In this document: piece after piece, positions 12,459 to 21,056 of the stretch | Numbering within the stretch: position 1 is the first letter of the stretch | Layout of the letters: each line of letters starts with the position of its first letter | Source of the DNA: Aquificota bacterium | GTDB taxonomy: Bacteria > Aquificota > Aquificia > Aquificales > Aquificaceae | DNA: 64,000 bases | Reading direction: 5' to 3' | Assembly (NCBI GenBank): GCA_030549905.1 | Contig: JAUQQK010000006.1 | Location: 39,342-103,341, forward strand | Position numbers and translations under genes: made by a program | The notes under the pieces: generated by a model | Databases searched by the model: none | Told to the model about the DNA's origin: nothing | The model's input: only the letters and a program-made list of their open reading frames with translations

Positions 12459-12848
12459 TTAAAAAGTTAGCACCTTATCAGCCTCCATAGCTCTGAGGGC
12501 AAACTCACTGGCTGGCACAACGCCGTCCAGCTCAGGAATAAGTTCCTCGGGCTTGTAGCCCAAGGAATCTATAGCCTGCTTGCAAGAGTAGAACTTAACT
12601 CCAGCCTGCTTGGCATCCTTCATGAAGTCATACACGGTTTTAAGCTTTTTCCCGTTTGCGGAAAGGCAGTTAGGCTCCGCCGGATATATTCTCTCAGCCA
12701 CACCCTTTTTTAGAAGCCTTGTGCCGTCCATGTTGAAAAACATTTCCACCTCCGCCTCATTGGCAGACATAAGGGCGGCAATGTAGAAGGGGGAGGCACA
12801 TCGCCAGGGGGTCTTTGGCCCACTCGTCATCAGTATGACCACCTTCAC
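12459..12848 (-). CDS. DsrE-family sulfur carrier-like protein
   Basis: KVVILMTSGP..., FYSCKQAIDSLGY conserved Cys region. Confidence 0.75.
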   Translation of the reverse strand: MKVVILMTSGPKTPWRCASPFYIAALMSANEAEVEMFFNMDGTRLLKKGVAERIYPAEPNCLSANGKKLKTVYDFMKDAKQAGVKFYSCKQAIDSLGYKPEELIPELDGVVPASEFALRAMEADKVLTF

Positions 12849-13105
12849 GACTCTATTGCCCTCCTTGCTTCCGCTTCTTCCGGCACTCCTACAAAGGTTA
12901 GCTTACCATCTATTATAGTGGAAGGCACAGACCTGACCATAAGCTTCTTTGCCCACATCCTGCCCTCTGGCTGTGCCACATCAAGCACCTCGTATTTGAA
13001 ACCATACTCCTTCTGGAGCTTCTGCCACAGGGCATCCGCATCGGGACATGTGGCGCACCACTGAGAAACAAGCAGTATTACATGCTTGTCCTTTGCCGCC
13101 ATCAT
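12845..13105 (-). CDS. Thioredoxin/glutaredoxin-fold protein with CATC motif
   Basis: VILLVSQWCATCPDADALWQKLQ, cis-Pro SVPSTIIDG; ATGA overlap with upstream lbpA. Confidence 0.75.
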   Translation of the reverse strand: MMAAKDKHVILLVSQWCATCPDADALWQKLQKEYGFKYEVLDVAQPEGRMWAKKLMVRSVPSTIIDGKLTFVGVPEEAEARRAIES

Positions 13106-13581
13106 GTGCACCTCATACAGATTATATCCCATTCATCAATATACTGCCTCATAGGTTCTATGGCATCCTTTCCATACAGGAGGTCCTTTATATCCCTTTC
13201 AAGGTCTACGGGCTTCATTTTTACTATCCATCCTTCGCCATAAGGGTCATAGTTTATTATATCAGGCTGTTCTAAAACCTTCTCGTTTCTGGCCACCACT
13301 TCTCCCTCCACAAGGGCGTTTATGGGTCCGGCCCACTTTCCGCTTTCTAAAGAAGCTACGGGTTTTCCCTTCTTTATCACTTTTCCCACGTCCTTTATCC
13401 TTGCATGCAGAAGCCTACCCGCGCGAACCTGCCCCACATCGCTAAGACCCATGGTCACCGTGCCATCCTCATTGACCCTGAGCCAAGTCTGCGTCTCTAT
13501 ATCGTAGTAGAGGTCCAGGGGTATTATACAGCCATTATACTCCCACTCGTTGGAGCCAAGAGCCTCCTGCATTACCCCCAT
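13102..13581 (-). CDS. lbpA: Lipoate-binding protein LbpA paralog (GcvH-like)
   Basis: VASLESGKWAGPINALVEGEVV lipoyl-lysine motif; immediately after hdrB2. Confidence 0.85.
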   Translation of the reverse strand: MGVMQEALGSNEWEYNGCIIPLDLYYDIETQTWLRVNEDGTVTMGLSDVGQVRAGRLLHARIKDVGKVIKKGKPVASLESGKWAGPINALVEGEVVARNEKVLEQPDIINYDPYGEGWIVKMKPVDLERDIKDLLYGKDAIEPMRQYIDEWDIICMRCT

Positions 13582-13590
13582 TCGTTCACC

Positions 13591-14550
13591 TCAAGCAAGC
13601 CCGAGCCTTTTGAGAACCGGCAAGGGGTCTGAGAGATTATCCTTTAGCTTCACATCGTTTGCACTGTAGCCAAAGGCAAGTCCGAGAAGCTGTGTGAAGT
13701 ATGCCGCCGGCACATCCACATCAGGCACACCTTTGAGCATGAGCCTGTGCCTGTACATTTCCAAAGATGCATGGCATAGAGGACATTCGGTGGCTATTAT
13801 GTCTGCACCGTTCCTCTTTGCAGTCTGTAGTATCATCATGACAAACTTTTCAGATACAGCCTCGTCCGATAGAGAGTGAGGACCACCACAGCACTGGGTG
13901 TGCATGGGCTCAAACTCCACGCTGGTGGCGCCAGCAGCCTCAAGGAGGGCGTTCATGTAGTAGGGATGTTCATCGTCATCAGCTGTGTCTCTCCTTCTTG
14001 GCCTTACTTCCTCCTCCTGACCACCTGCATGGGCATAAGTCCTTGCATAGAAGTGGGGTCTTGTATACAGGCATCCATAGTAGTTAGCTACCTTTAGCCC
14101 CCGCAGTGGCTTTCTGGTTTTTTCCTTCACCTTCTGAGGCCCAGCCTCGTGATAGAACCACTCGAGTATGTGGTAGGTCTGGGGTATCTGGTCAAGAGGG
14201 TCTACACCACCCTCTCTGAGGAGGGCATTTACCTTTTCAAAGACAGCCCTGTCTGTCTCAAGGAAATATTCCGCCCTCTGTAGCGAGAAAGAACATCCGT
14301 TGCAGGGAGCCACTATTACATTGTGCCCCTGTTTTCTGGCAAGGGACATGTTCCTGGCGTTTAAAAGCATGGTGCCCATGAAGGTCACATTCTTGGACTC
14401 CATGGCACCACAGCAGTTGTAATCCTCAAGATAGTCAAGCTCAAGACCAAGCTCTTTAGCCACTATCCTTGTAGAAACATCGTAAGCCCTTGCTGCGCCC
14501 TCAAGGGAACAGCCGGGATAGTATGCCACTCTTTTTCCTATCACACCCAT
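13591..14550 (-). CDS. hdrB2: sHdr subunit HdrB2 (CCG-domain, heterodisulfide reductase B-like)
   Basis: YYPGCSLEG, EDYNCCGAM, NYYGCLYTR, HTQCCGGPH. Confidence 0.88.
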   Translation of the reverse strand: MGVIGKRVAYYPGCSLEGAARAYDVSTRIVAKELGLELDYLEDYNCCGAMESKNVTFMGTMLLNARNMSLARKQGHNVIVAPCNGCSFSLQRAEYFLETDRAVFEKVNALLREGGVDPLDQIPQTYHILEWFYHEAGPQKVKEKTRKPLRGLKVANYYGCLYTRPHFYARTYAHAGGQEEEVRPRRRDTADDDEHPYYMNALLEAAGATSVEFEPMHTQCCGGPHSLSDEAVSEKFVMMILQTAKRNGADIIATECPLCHASLEMYRHRLMLKGVPDVDVPAAYFTQLLGLAFGYSANDVKLKDNLSDPLPVLKRLGLA

Positions 14551-14562
14551 TTTTATACCTCC

Positions 14563-15324
14563 TTAATGGCTTAATGCTCCTTCTTCCTGCATTACCTTAC
14601 GCAGGACTTGTTTGAACCTGCTCCAGTTCTTTGTCCTCGGGTGGAAAAGCATGTGTTTGGCGTTAAGCACCAGAAAGCCTATGTTCATGGACTTTATCGG
14701 TTTTATTGTGAGCTGTTTGAGCCATTCGGGCGTTTCACCGAGGAAGGGGATGGGCTTTTTGAGTATTGGGTCTTTGAAGACCTTGTAGCCCTGCTTTTCT
14801 ATCCAGCCAAAGAGAAGCTCTCCGTCCTCTATCCTTCCGTATTCAAGCACCGACTCGGTAAAGAACTTGTCAAACTTCTTGGAAGGATACTCATCTATCA
14901 GACCCTTCTTAGCCATCGTTCTTAAAATAACCTTCAGTACCTCCTCCACCAAGACACCCTTTGGACATCTGTGGGTACACTTGTGGCAGGAAACGCACCT
15001 CCACATTACGTCCGCACGTTTTTGAAGCTCATCGATAAGCCCAAGCCTTGCAAGGTATATGAAGTGCCTGGGGTTATACCTCTCATCCCAGTAGTTATGG
15101 ACAGGACAGGAAGCGGTGCAGTAAGAGCACTGATAGCACTGGTTTATTGTCTTACCATCGGGAGAGTTTATTATCTCCTTTGCAAAGTCAAGGTCGTAGT
15201 CGTTTATAACACGAGGAAGGATTATAAGGTTCCAGTCCCCTGAAACATCTACACCATCAACTACAAGCCTCTCTTTTCTTAAAATTCTCTCCGGCTCTAC
15301 AAGGCTTCTCTCGTGTATAGCCAT
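14563..15324 (-). CDS. hdrC2: sHdr subunit HdrC2 (4Fe-4S)
   Basis: CYQCSYCTASCP and CVSCHKCTHRCP. Confidence 0.88.
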   Translation of the reverse strand: MAIHERSLVEPERILRKERLVVDGVDVSGDWNLIILPRVINDYDLDFAKEIINSPDGKTINQCYQCSYCTASCPVHNYWDERYNPRHFIYLARLGLIDELQKRADVMWRCVSCHKCTHRCPKGVLVEEVLKVILRTMAKKGLIDEYPSKKFDKFFTESVLEYGRIEDGELLFGWIEKQGYKVFKDPILKKPIPFLGETPEWLKQLTIKPIKSMNIGFLVLNAKHMLFHPRTKNWSRFKQVLRKVMQEEGALSH

Positions 15325-15327
15325 AGC

Positions 15328-16062
15328 TTACACCTCCAAAAGGTCTTCGTTTCTTATAACACCCAAAAGCCTCCTTGCCATGACGCCCGCAGGCGGGAAA
15401 AAGCCCTTGGCACTGTGCATGGTGGAAAGGGTCATGTAATCCACATAGGTGGCGTATATCATGGCAAGGAAGATATCCACAAAAAGGTAGCCCTTGACCT
15501 TTATGCCAAAGTCAAGGAGCTTTTCCTGTATCTGTTTATATATCTGCTCAAACTCCTCATAGGTTTCACCATACATATGCCTCTTTGGTGGCTCTTCTTT
15601 TAGGAAAACCACCGCACCGCTCTCGCTCTCGGGGTCCCATATCCAGCTGGTCCAGAGCACATACTGTTCTGGAAAGGTAAAGTGCAGTATCTCACTGGCT
15701 ATATCCCTGGCAAACTTTCTATCAACGCCCCTGATTTCTCTCACGAACCTCTCCACACGCTCTTCCCAGCTCTTTGCCTTCCCATACAAAAGGTCGCTTA
15801 TGGCCCTTTTTAGCCTTTCCAAGCCTGTCTCCTCAATTATCTTCTTCCTGCGTCTTCTGGCTGGGAATATCTTTTCAAGCACAAGCTCCAAGTCTTCTTC
15901 CGTCAAAGAGGCAAGTCTTTCCTTTGAAAAGGCTTGTTGAAAGAGGAGGGACTTGGCGAGGAGGTCCTTGTAAAAATCCTGAACGAACTCCTCGCCTTCA
16001 CCCAGTATCTTTATGAGGTAATCCCTCACCAAAAAGTCATCAAGGGTTGCTACTTTCTTCAT
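15328..16062 (-). CDS. Conserved 'hyp' protein of sHdr operons
   Basis: Position between hdrA and hdrC2, the position of 'hyp' in shdr clusters; no cofactor motif seen. Confidence 0.75.
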   Translation of the reverse strand: MKKVATLDDFLVRDYLIKILGEGEEFVQDFYKDLLAKSLLFQQAFSKERLASLTEEDLELVLEKIFPARRRRKKIIEETGLERLKRAISDLLYGKAKSWEERVERFVREIRGVDRKFARDIASEILHFTFPEQYVLWTSWIWDPESESGAVVFLKEEPPKRHMYGETYEEFEQIYKQIQEKLLDFGIKVKGYLFVDIFLAMIYATYVDYMTLSTMHSAKGFFPPAGVMARRLLGVIRNEDLLEV

Positions 16063-17117
16063 ACCGCCACCTTTGCACCTATAAAGGCTGCAGCTTCAGC
16101 AGCCGCCGCCTCGCCCTCAGAGAAGGAGGACTCTATGTCTATGGGTCCCTTACAGGCTCCTGCTATGAATATACCGGGCTTGTTGGAAACTATGTTGGAG
16201 CCTGACTCCTCAGAGGGTATTAAAAACTGGCTGTCCGGGTCCTGAGCAAGACCGAGTATCTTTGCTACCTTCTTGGTGCCGGAAGAAGGCTCCATTCCAA
16301 GCACAAGCACTACAAGGTCCATGGGAACCTCTGCGGGCCTCTGGACTATGGTATCTTCATGCTTTACCCTGAGCCTGCCATCTGCGGGGCTGTAGGTTAT
16401 CTCCGCTATCCTACCCCTTACATACCTGACACCATACTGCTCCTGAGGAGCCCAGTAGAAGGGATACTCCCATGTGCCGTAGGTTCTTACATCCATGTAA
16501 TAGCAAAAGACATCCACATCAGGATAATGCTCTCTTATCTCCATACCCTGAAGACCAGAAAGGGCACAACCGTACCTACAGCAATGCACATTAGTCACGC
16601 CCAGCTGTCTGTCCCTTGAACCCACGCAGAAGACAAAAGCTACCCTCTTGGGAAGCTGACCGTTGGAAGGTCTGTAAAGCTTGCCCTCCTGAGAGAACAT
16701 CTTTTCCAGCTCAAGGTTTGTGATAACGTCAGGATAAAGACCGTAGCCAAGCTCACCCTTCCTTCTTGGGTCAAAATGTTCAAAACCGGTGGCTACTATG
16801 ATGGCACCCACTTCATGCTTCTCTCCGTTGGAAAGGCTTACCTTGTAGCTTCCAGGTTCTCCTTCACAGGCTGTAAGCTCCGTGTTAAGAAGCACCTTCA
16901 CATTTGGGTTTTGCTCCACATCTCTTATGTAAGGACCTATCACCTGGGAGGGCTTTAGCTTTCTTGGTATCAGGGTGTGGTAGTGGTTCTTGATAGGGTT
17001 CCCACCCAGCTGACCGTCCTTTTCAATGAGTATGGTGGGCACTCCGAGCCTTCCGAGGGCTCTTGCTGCTGCAAGCCCCGCAGGACCGCCTCCAATCACC
17101 AGCACGCTTTTGCTCAT
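16059..17117 (-). CDS. hdrA: sHdr subunit HdrA (FAD flavoprotein)
   Basis: VLVIGGGPAGLAAARALGRLG, ATGFEHFDPRRKGELGYG, CVGSRD, IFIAGACKGPIDIESSFSEGEAAAAEAA. Confidence 0.9.
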   Translation of the reverse strand: MSKSVLVIGGGPAGLAAARALGRLGVPTILIEKDGQLGGNPIKNHYHTLIPRKLKPSQVIGPYIRDVEQNPNVKVLLNTELTACEGEPGSYKVSLSNGEKHEVGAIIVATGFEHFDPRRKGELGYGLYPDVITNLELEKMFSQEGKLYRPSNGQLPKRVAFVFCVGSRDRQLGVTNVHCCRYGCALSGLQGMEIREHYPDVDVFCYYMDVRTYGTWEYPFYWAPQEQYGVRYVRGRIAEITYSPADGRLRVKHEDTIVQRPAEVPMDLVVLVLGMEPSSGTKKVAKILGLAQDPDSQFLIPSEESGSNIVSNKPGIFIAGACKGPIDIESSFSEGEAAAAEAAAFIGAKVAV

Positions 17118-17167
17118 ATCAAACCTCCTAAGAAAAAGTATTAAGGGGGCGTAGCCCCCATAAAAGC

Positions 17168-18535
17168 TTAGGACTTAAACAGAGGCATGTTGGCTGTAGC
17201 GGAAGCCTTTGGCTTTCCAGTGGAAGTCCTGCTGTAAGGTTCATACAGGTCGTATTCCTTGAAGAACTCCATAAGCTCGTCATACTTTCCAGCCTTTTCA
17301 AGTTCTGCGATGTATTTGACCGTATCTTCCCACTCCTTCCTTAGCTCTCTCCAGTTGCTTATACCCATCTTCTCAAGAAGCCTTTCATAGTCAGAGCAGT
17401 TCCAGTAGAGCTGGACCACCTTGAAGGGATGTGCTCCGCAGGCAAGGGCTGCAAACATCACGTCGGACATGACAGCCACAGGATAATACATGCCGTGAGC
17501 CTTACCTATCCACTGGTTCTTCTCAAAGGTGGTGGTGCATCCCGTGTCGTGGGTCACTATCAGGTCAGCCTTGACCTCTTCGTAGATAACTTTTAGCTTT
17601 CTCTGTATGGCAAAAGACCTTGTAAATTCTCTTTCTGTAAGAATGTGCCTGAAGCCAAAGCCACAGCAATCAAACCAGGTGGAGTAATCAACCACCTGAG
17701 CCCCAAGAGCCTTCACCACAGCTGTGGAGGCTGCAGGTCTCTGACCGTTAAATACCTCGGGGTCGTAAGGATAGTCATCCGCTATCATCTTGTAGGTGTG
17801 GCAGGCGTTGTGTATGGCAACCCTCACATTGGAAACATCTATACCCTTTGCCTTTCCTTCCTTCTCATAAAGCTCCTTTATCTTATAACGCATTGCATGG
17901 ACCCATTCTGAGTAATGAACCACTTCCTGAGGTATTACTATCCTCTCCTTTCCATCGCCTATATCCACAAGCCTTCCAAGCTTCCTGAGAATGGGCTTTA
18001 CAGCATCTCTTAGTTCCTTGTTCATTATGAGCTGTTCCCTTGTTTCCTTGTAAGAGCCGAAGGAGGTTCCGCAGTGTATGAGAGGATAGTAGCCCGTCTT
18101 CCAGGCCTGGTGCATGTTTCTGAGCCAGACAGCTGCAAGAGCTACGGGGTTTGAAGTCCCAGAGCCGTGGTAGTTCCATGCAGTACAGGAAGTCTGGTGA
18201 GGCTCGTTTAGGTAGTCAAGACCAAACTTGTTCATAAACCAGAAGATAGAGGCAGGATAACCTGGTATATTTCCGCACTGCCCGCAGGATTTATGATGCC
18301 AAAGCTTGTTGGTGGGTATTAGCTTTATTCTTCCGGTTCTCGTGAAAACCTCAACGGGCTGGTGTTCCTCTGTTATCCTGTGTATAAGAATTTCCCCTTT
18401 TGCTTCCAGCTCTTCCATCATCTCAAAAATGTGGTCGTAGTGGGCGCTGTATTCCTTTAGTGGAAAGGGGGGCTTCTCTGGATATCTTAAAAGTCCTCCT
18501 GGGCTGTTATGTCCAAAGCCATGTGCATGTGCCAT
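17168..18535 (-). CDS. hdrB1: sHdr subunit HdrB1 (CCG-domain)
   Basis: SCGQCGNIPGYP, HNACHTYK, WFDCCGFGFRHI; 455 aa, between hdrC1 and hdrA. Confidence 0.85.
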   Translation of the reverse strand: MAHAHGFGHNSPGGLLRYPEKPPFPLKEYSAHYDHIFEMMEELEAKGEILIHRITEEHQPVEVFTRTGRIKLIPTNKLWHHKSCGQCGNIPGYPASIFWFMNKFGLDYLNEPHQTSCTAWNYHGSGTSNPVALAAVWLRNMHQAWKTGYYPLIHCGTSFGSYKETREQLIMNKELRDAVKPILRKLGRLVDIGDGKERIVIPQEVVHYSEWVHAMRYKIKELYEKEGKAKGIDVSNVRVAIHNACHTYKMIADDYPYDPEVFNGQRPAASTAVVKALGAQVVDYSTWFDCCGFGFRHILTEREFTRSFAIQRKLKVIYEEVKADLIVTHDTGCTTTFEKNQWIGKAHGMYYPVAVMSDVMFAALACGAHPFKVVQLYWNCSDYERLLEKMGISNWRELRKEWEDTVKYIAELEKAGKYDELMEFFKEYDLYEPYSRTSTGKPKASATANMPLFKS

Positions 18536-18583
18536 GGTTATACCTCCTTAAAGTTTTTTGGGGCATCAACCCCTTTTGCAAGC

Positions 18584-19312
18584 TCATTCTTCCTCCTCAT
18601 AAAGCTCCTCATAACGCTCCTCGTTTTCCTCCACAATGTCCATTATCACATTGTAAAGGTTGGGGTCAAGCTTTTCTAACATTTCAAATATGCCGGTCTC
18701 TCTCCATATGGTGTACATTTCAATGGCGGTTTCAAGGGAAACTTCCCATGCGGTCTTTACAGACTTTCCTACATCAAAGGGTATGGCAAGCCTCTTGGCT
18801 CTGAGGTTTTCCATATTGTCCGCCATCTTGGGACCCCAGTCGGGGAAAAAGTCAGGCTGGAGCATGTCTGCGGAAAGCTGGTTTCCCGTGGTCATCACCT
18901 TTAGAAGCACCCTTCCGTAGGGCTTAAGAAGGTCCTTTGTGGCTTCAAAGGCATTACGCACCGCCACTTCTCTCATTATGGCAACAAGACCGCCAGGGTT
19001 GTTCACAAAGGGACACCTTATCCAGCAGGTAAAGCACTGAGAACACGCCCATATATACTCATGCATCATGTCATAAAGGACTTCCACATCCTCCTCAAGA
19101 AACCTCTGGACTATTTCCCTCGGGGAGTAGTCAAAGAACCTGTTGGAGGGGCAGGAAGCTGTGCAAACACCACAGTTAAGACAGCCAAATATATATTCCT
19201 TAAAGCGAAAGTCTGATTTTACTTCCTCCACTATACGAACCTTTTCCTCCCAAGGCACCGCCTTGGTTTTTTCCGATATGGGCAAATTGTATCCATAAGG
19301 ATGTCCATCCAT
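18584..19312 (-). CDS. hdrC1: sHdr subunit HdrC1 (4Fe-4S)
   Basis: CLNCGVCTASCP, CSQCFTCWIRCP; likely ATG at 19312 preceded by GGAGGT. Confidence 0.88.
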   Translation of the reverse strand: MDGHPYGYNLPISEKTKAVPWEEKVRIVEEVKSDFRFKEYIFGCLNCGVCTASCPSNRFFDYSPREIVQRFLEEDVEVLYDMMHEYIWACSQCFTCWIRCPFVNNPGGLVAIMREVAVRNAFEATKDLLKPYGRVLLKVMTTGNQLSADMLQPDFFPDWGPKMADNMENLRAKRLAIPFDVGKSVKTAWEVSLETAIEMYTIWRETGIFEMLEKLDPNLYNVIMDIVEENEERYEELYEEEE

Positions 19313-19342
19313 GTTCAAACCTCCTGAAAAGTTCTTACTATA

Positions 19343-19370
19343 AAAGTATCTTGCCTCTGACAAAAGTCAA
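19343..19370 (-). promoter_or_regulatory. Candidate promoter of hdrC1 operon (TTGACT-16-TACTTT)
   Basis: TTGACT on minus strand at 19370-19365; 132 nt gap to upstream dsrE gene. Confidence 0.4.
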
Positions 19371-19444
19371 TTAATTTTTGCTTATAGAAATATAAGGATA
19401 TACTTATGGACGGAAGGGTAAAAAAGGGGGAGGTGGAATATGAC

Positions 19445-19861
19445 TTAAAGGGTAAGGACCGCATACTCACCGCTCATAAGCTTGTCAAGAAAAGCAGCAC
19501 CACCTATTATGCCATCGCAGAGCTCTGGGTTTACATCTTCCTTCTTGTATATGTCCGTCAAGTCTAAAGAAGGTACGCAGAGGTATATCTTAACACCCGC
19601 ATCCTTTGCCATCTTTATAAAGTCGTATATGGTCTGCTCCACGCCCGGACGCACCTTTACCTTCTTGGCATTGTCCCTCATCAGCAAAAAGCCCGCCTCC
19701 GAGGTTATAACCATTTCCACCTCGTAGTCCATGGTGGTAGCAGCGGTGGCAAGAAAGAAGGGGGCTCCTGCCTGTGGATTGATAAGCTCGCCTGTAGTTG
19801 GCTCAGCCCTTTCAAAGAAGGGCACCGTCAGGATGTAAAAGAGCACCTTCTCATAAGCCAT
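19445..19861 (-). CDS. DsrE-family protein (DsrE3-like)
   Basis: VKIYLCVPSLDLTDI conserved Cys; adjacent to DsrE2-like and TusA genes. Confidence 0.75.
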   Translation of the reverse strand: MAYEKVLFYILTVPFFERAEPTTGELINPQAGAPFFLATAATTMDYEVEMVITSEAGFLLMRDNAKKVKVRPGVEQTIYDFIKMAKDAGVKIYLCVPSLDLTDIYKKEDVNPELCDGIIGGAAFLDKLMSGEYAVLTL

Positions 19862-19873
19862 ATCTATGCCTCC

Positions 19874-20407
19874 TTAAACAAAGATTATCATTGGTTTGTC
19901 CGCTTCTATCACATAGTTTATGAAGGTGGCTGCACCCGCAGGTGGTTCAAGCCCATCTATCAGGTCTTCATATTTGTATCCAAAAAGCTCCATGGTCATC
20001 TGACAGGGGATAAGTTTTACTTCAGCCTCTTTACAGGCTTCTATAAGCTCGGGTATGGATGCCACACCATGCTCTTTAATGGTCTTTTTCATCATGAAAC
20101 TCATAAGGTCTGTCATACCTGGGATTATGCCCATTATCTGAGGTGGTCCAGGAAGTATAGAAGATATGGCGTTGGTAATTGGGTTCTGCATGGAAGGTGG
20201 AAAAGCCATAGGCATGGCAGGGTTTCCGATAGGAGCAATCTTTAGCTCATGCATCTTCTTTTTGTGAATTATGTTGAGCCCGTAAAAGGTAAAAAAGACA
20301 GCGGTCTCTATGCCTAAAGAAGCGGCGGTTGAAGCAAGTATAAGGGGCGGATAAGCCATGTCAAGGGTGCCTTTTGTGGCTATTATGGCAAGCCTTTCTG
20401 TAGCCAT
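19874..20407 (-). CDS. DsrE2-type/DsrE3A-like protein
   Basis: LAIIATKGTLDMAYPPLILASTAASLG, VKLIPCQMTMELFGYKYEDL. Confidence 0.8.
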   Translation of the reverse strand: MATERLAIIATKGTLDMAYPPLILASTAASLGIETAVFFTFYGLNIIHKKKMHELKIAPIGNPAMPMAFPPSMQNPITNAISSILPGPPQIMGIIPGMTDLMSFMMKKTIKEHGVASIPELIEACKEAEVKLIPCQMTMELFGYKYEDLIDGLEPPAGAATFINYVIEADKPMIIFV

Positions 20408-20419
20408 TTTATTCCCTCC

Positions 20420-20665
20420 TTATTTTTTCTTAAGGTAAAAGATTATCTTGCCTCCCTCTTCTACCACCTCAAGCAGTTGATGGCCAGTCCTGTTGCAAAA
20501 GGCAGGAATGTCCGCCTTGGCTCCTGGGTCGGTGGTGATTACTTCAAGTATCTGTCCAGACTGGAGTTCCTCTAAAGCCTTTTTGGTTTTGAGAACTGGC
20601 AGAGGACAGTTAAGCCCAGATGCATCAAGGGTTTTATCGGGTGTTATCGTTGCCATGCTATTCAC
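20420..20665 (-). CDS. tusA: Sulfur carrier protein TusA
   Basis: LDASGLNCPLPVLKTKKALEEL (CPxP). Confidence 0.92.
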   Translation of the reverse strand: MNSMATITPDKTLDASGLNCPLPVLKTKKALEELQSGQILEVITTDPGAKADIPAFCNRTGHQLLEVVEEGGKIIFYLKKK

Positions 20666-20758
20666 CTCCTGTGTAAGATTATCTACATATTATAAGCACC
20701 TTATGGGTAAATTGCTATTAATCTTTATGATATAAGTTATAAGTTTTCCTTATAGTCC

Positions 20759-21052
20759 CTAATGTTCCAGCCATAGCACATCGGAGATAAGACACATGCC
20801 ACCAAGCTTTTTAAGCAGGGGTCTGATGCTCTCAGCCACCTTCTGGGCTACGTCTTCAGGACAGACAGTAATCACATAGCTGTTTTTGAACACATCGGTA
20901 AGCTCGTCTCCAGCCATTATACCCCTTTCTCCCTTACCCAGCACATCTCTAAAGACCGTATAGCCAGAAACTCCAGCCTTTTCAAGAGTTTCCAGCAGCC
21001 TGTTTAAATGCACGCTGTCAATAACTATTTCTACCTTCTTCATGGGTTTCAT
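20759..21052 (-). CDS. sbtB: PII-like protein, SbtB-type
   Basis: ferredoxin-like PII fold pattern, GERGIMAGDELTDVFKNSYVI; directly downstream of sbtA-like gene. Confidence 0.72.
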   Translation of the reverse strand: MKPMKKVEIVIDSVHLNRLLETLEKAGVSGYTVFRDVLGKGERGIMAGDELTDVFKNSYVITVCPEDVAQKVAESIRPLLKKLGGMCLISDVLWLEH

Positions 21053-21056
21053 GTCT

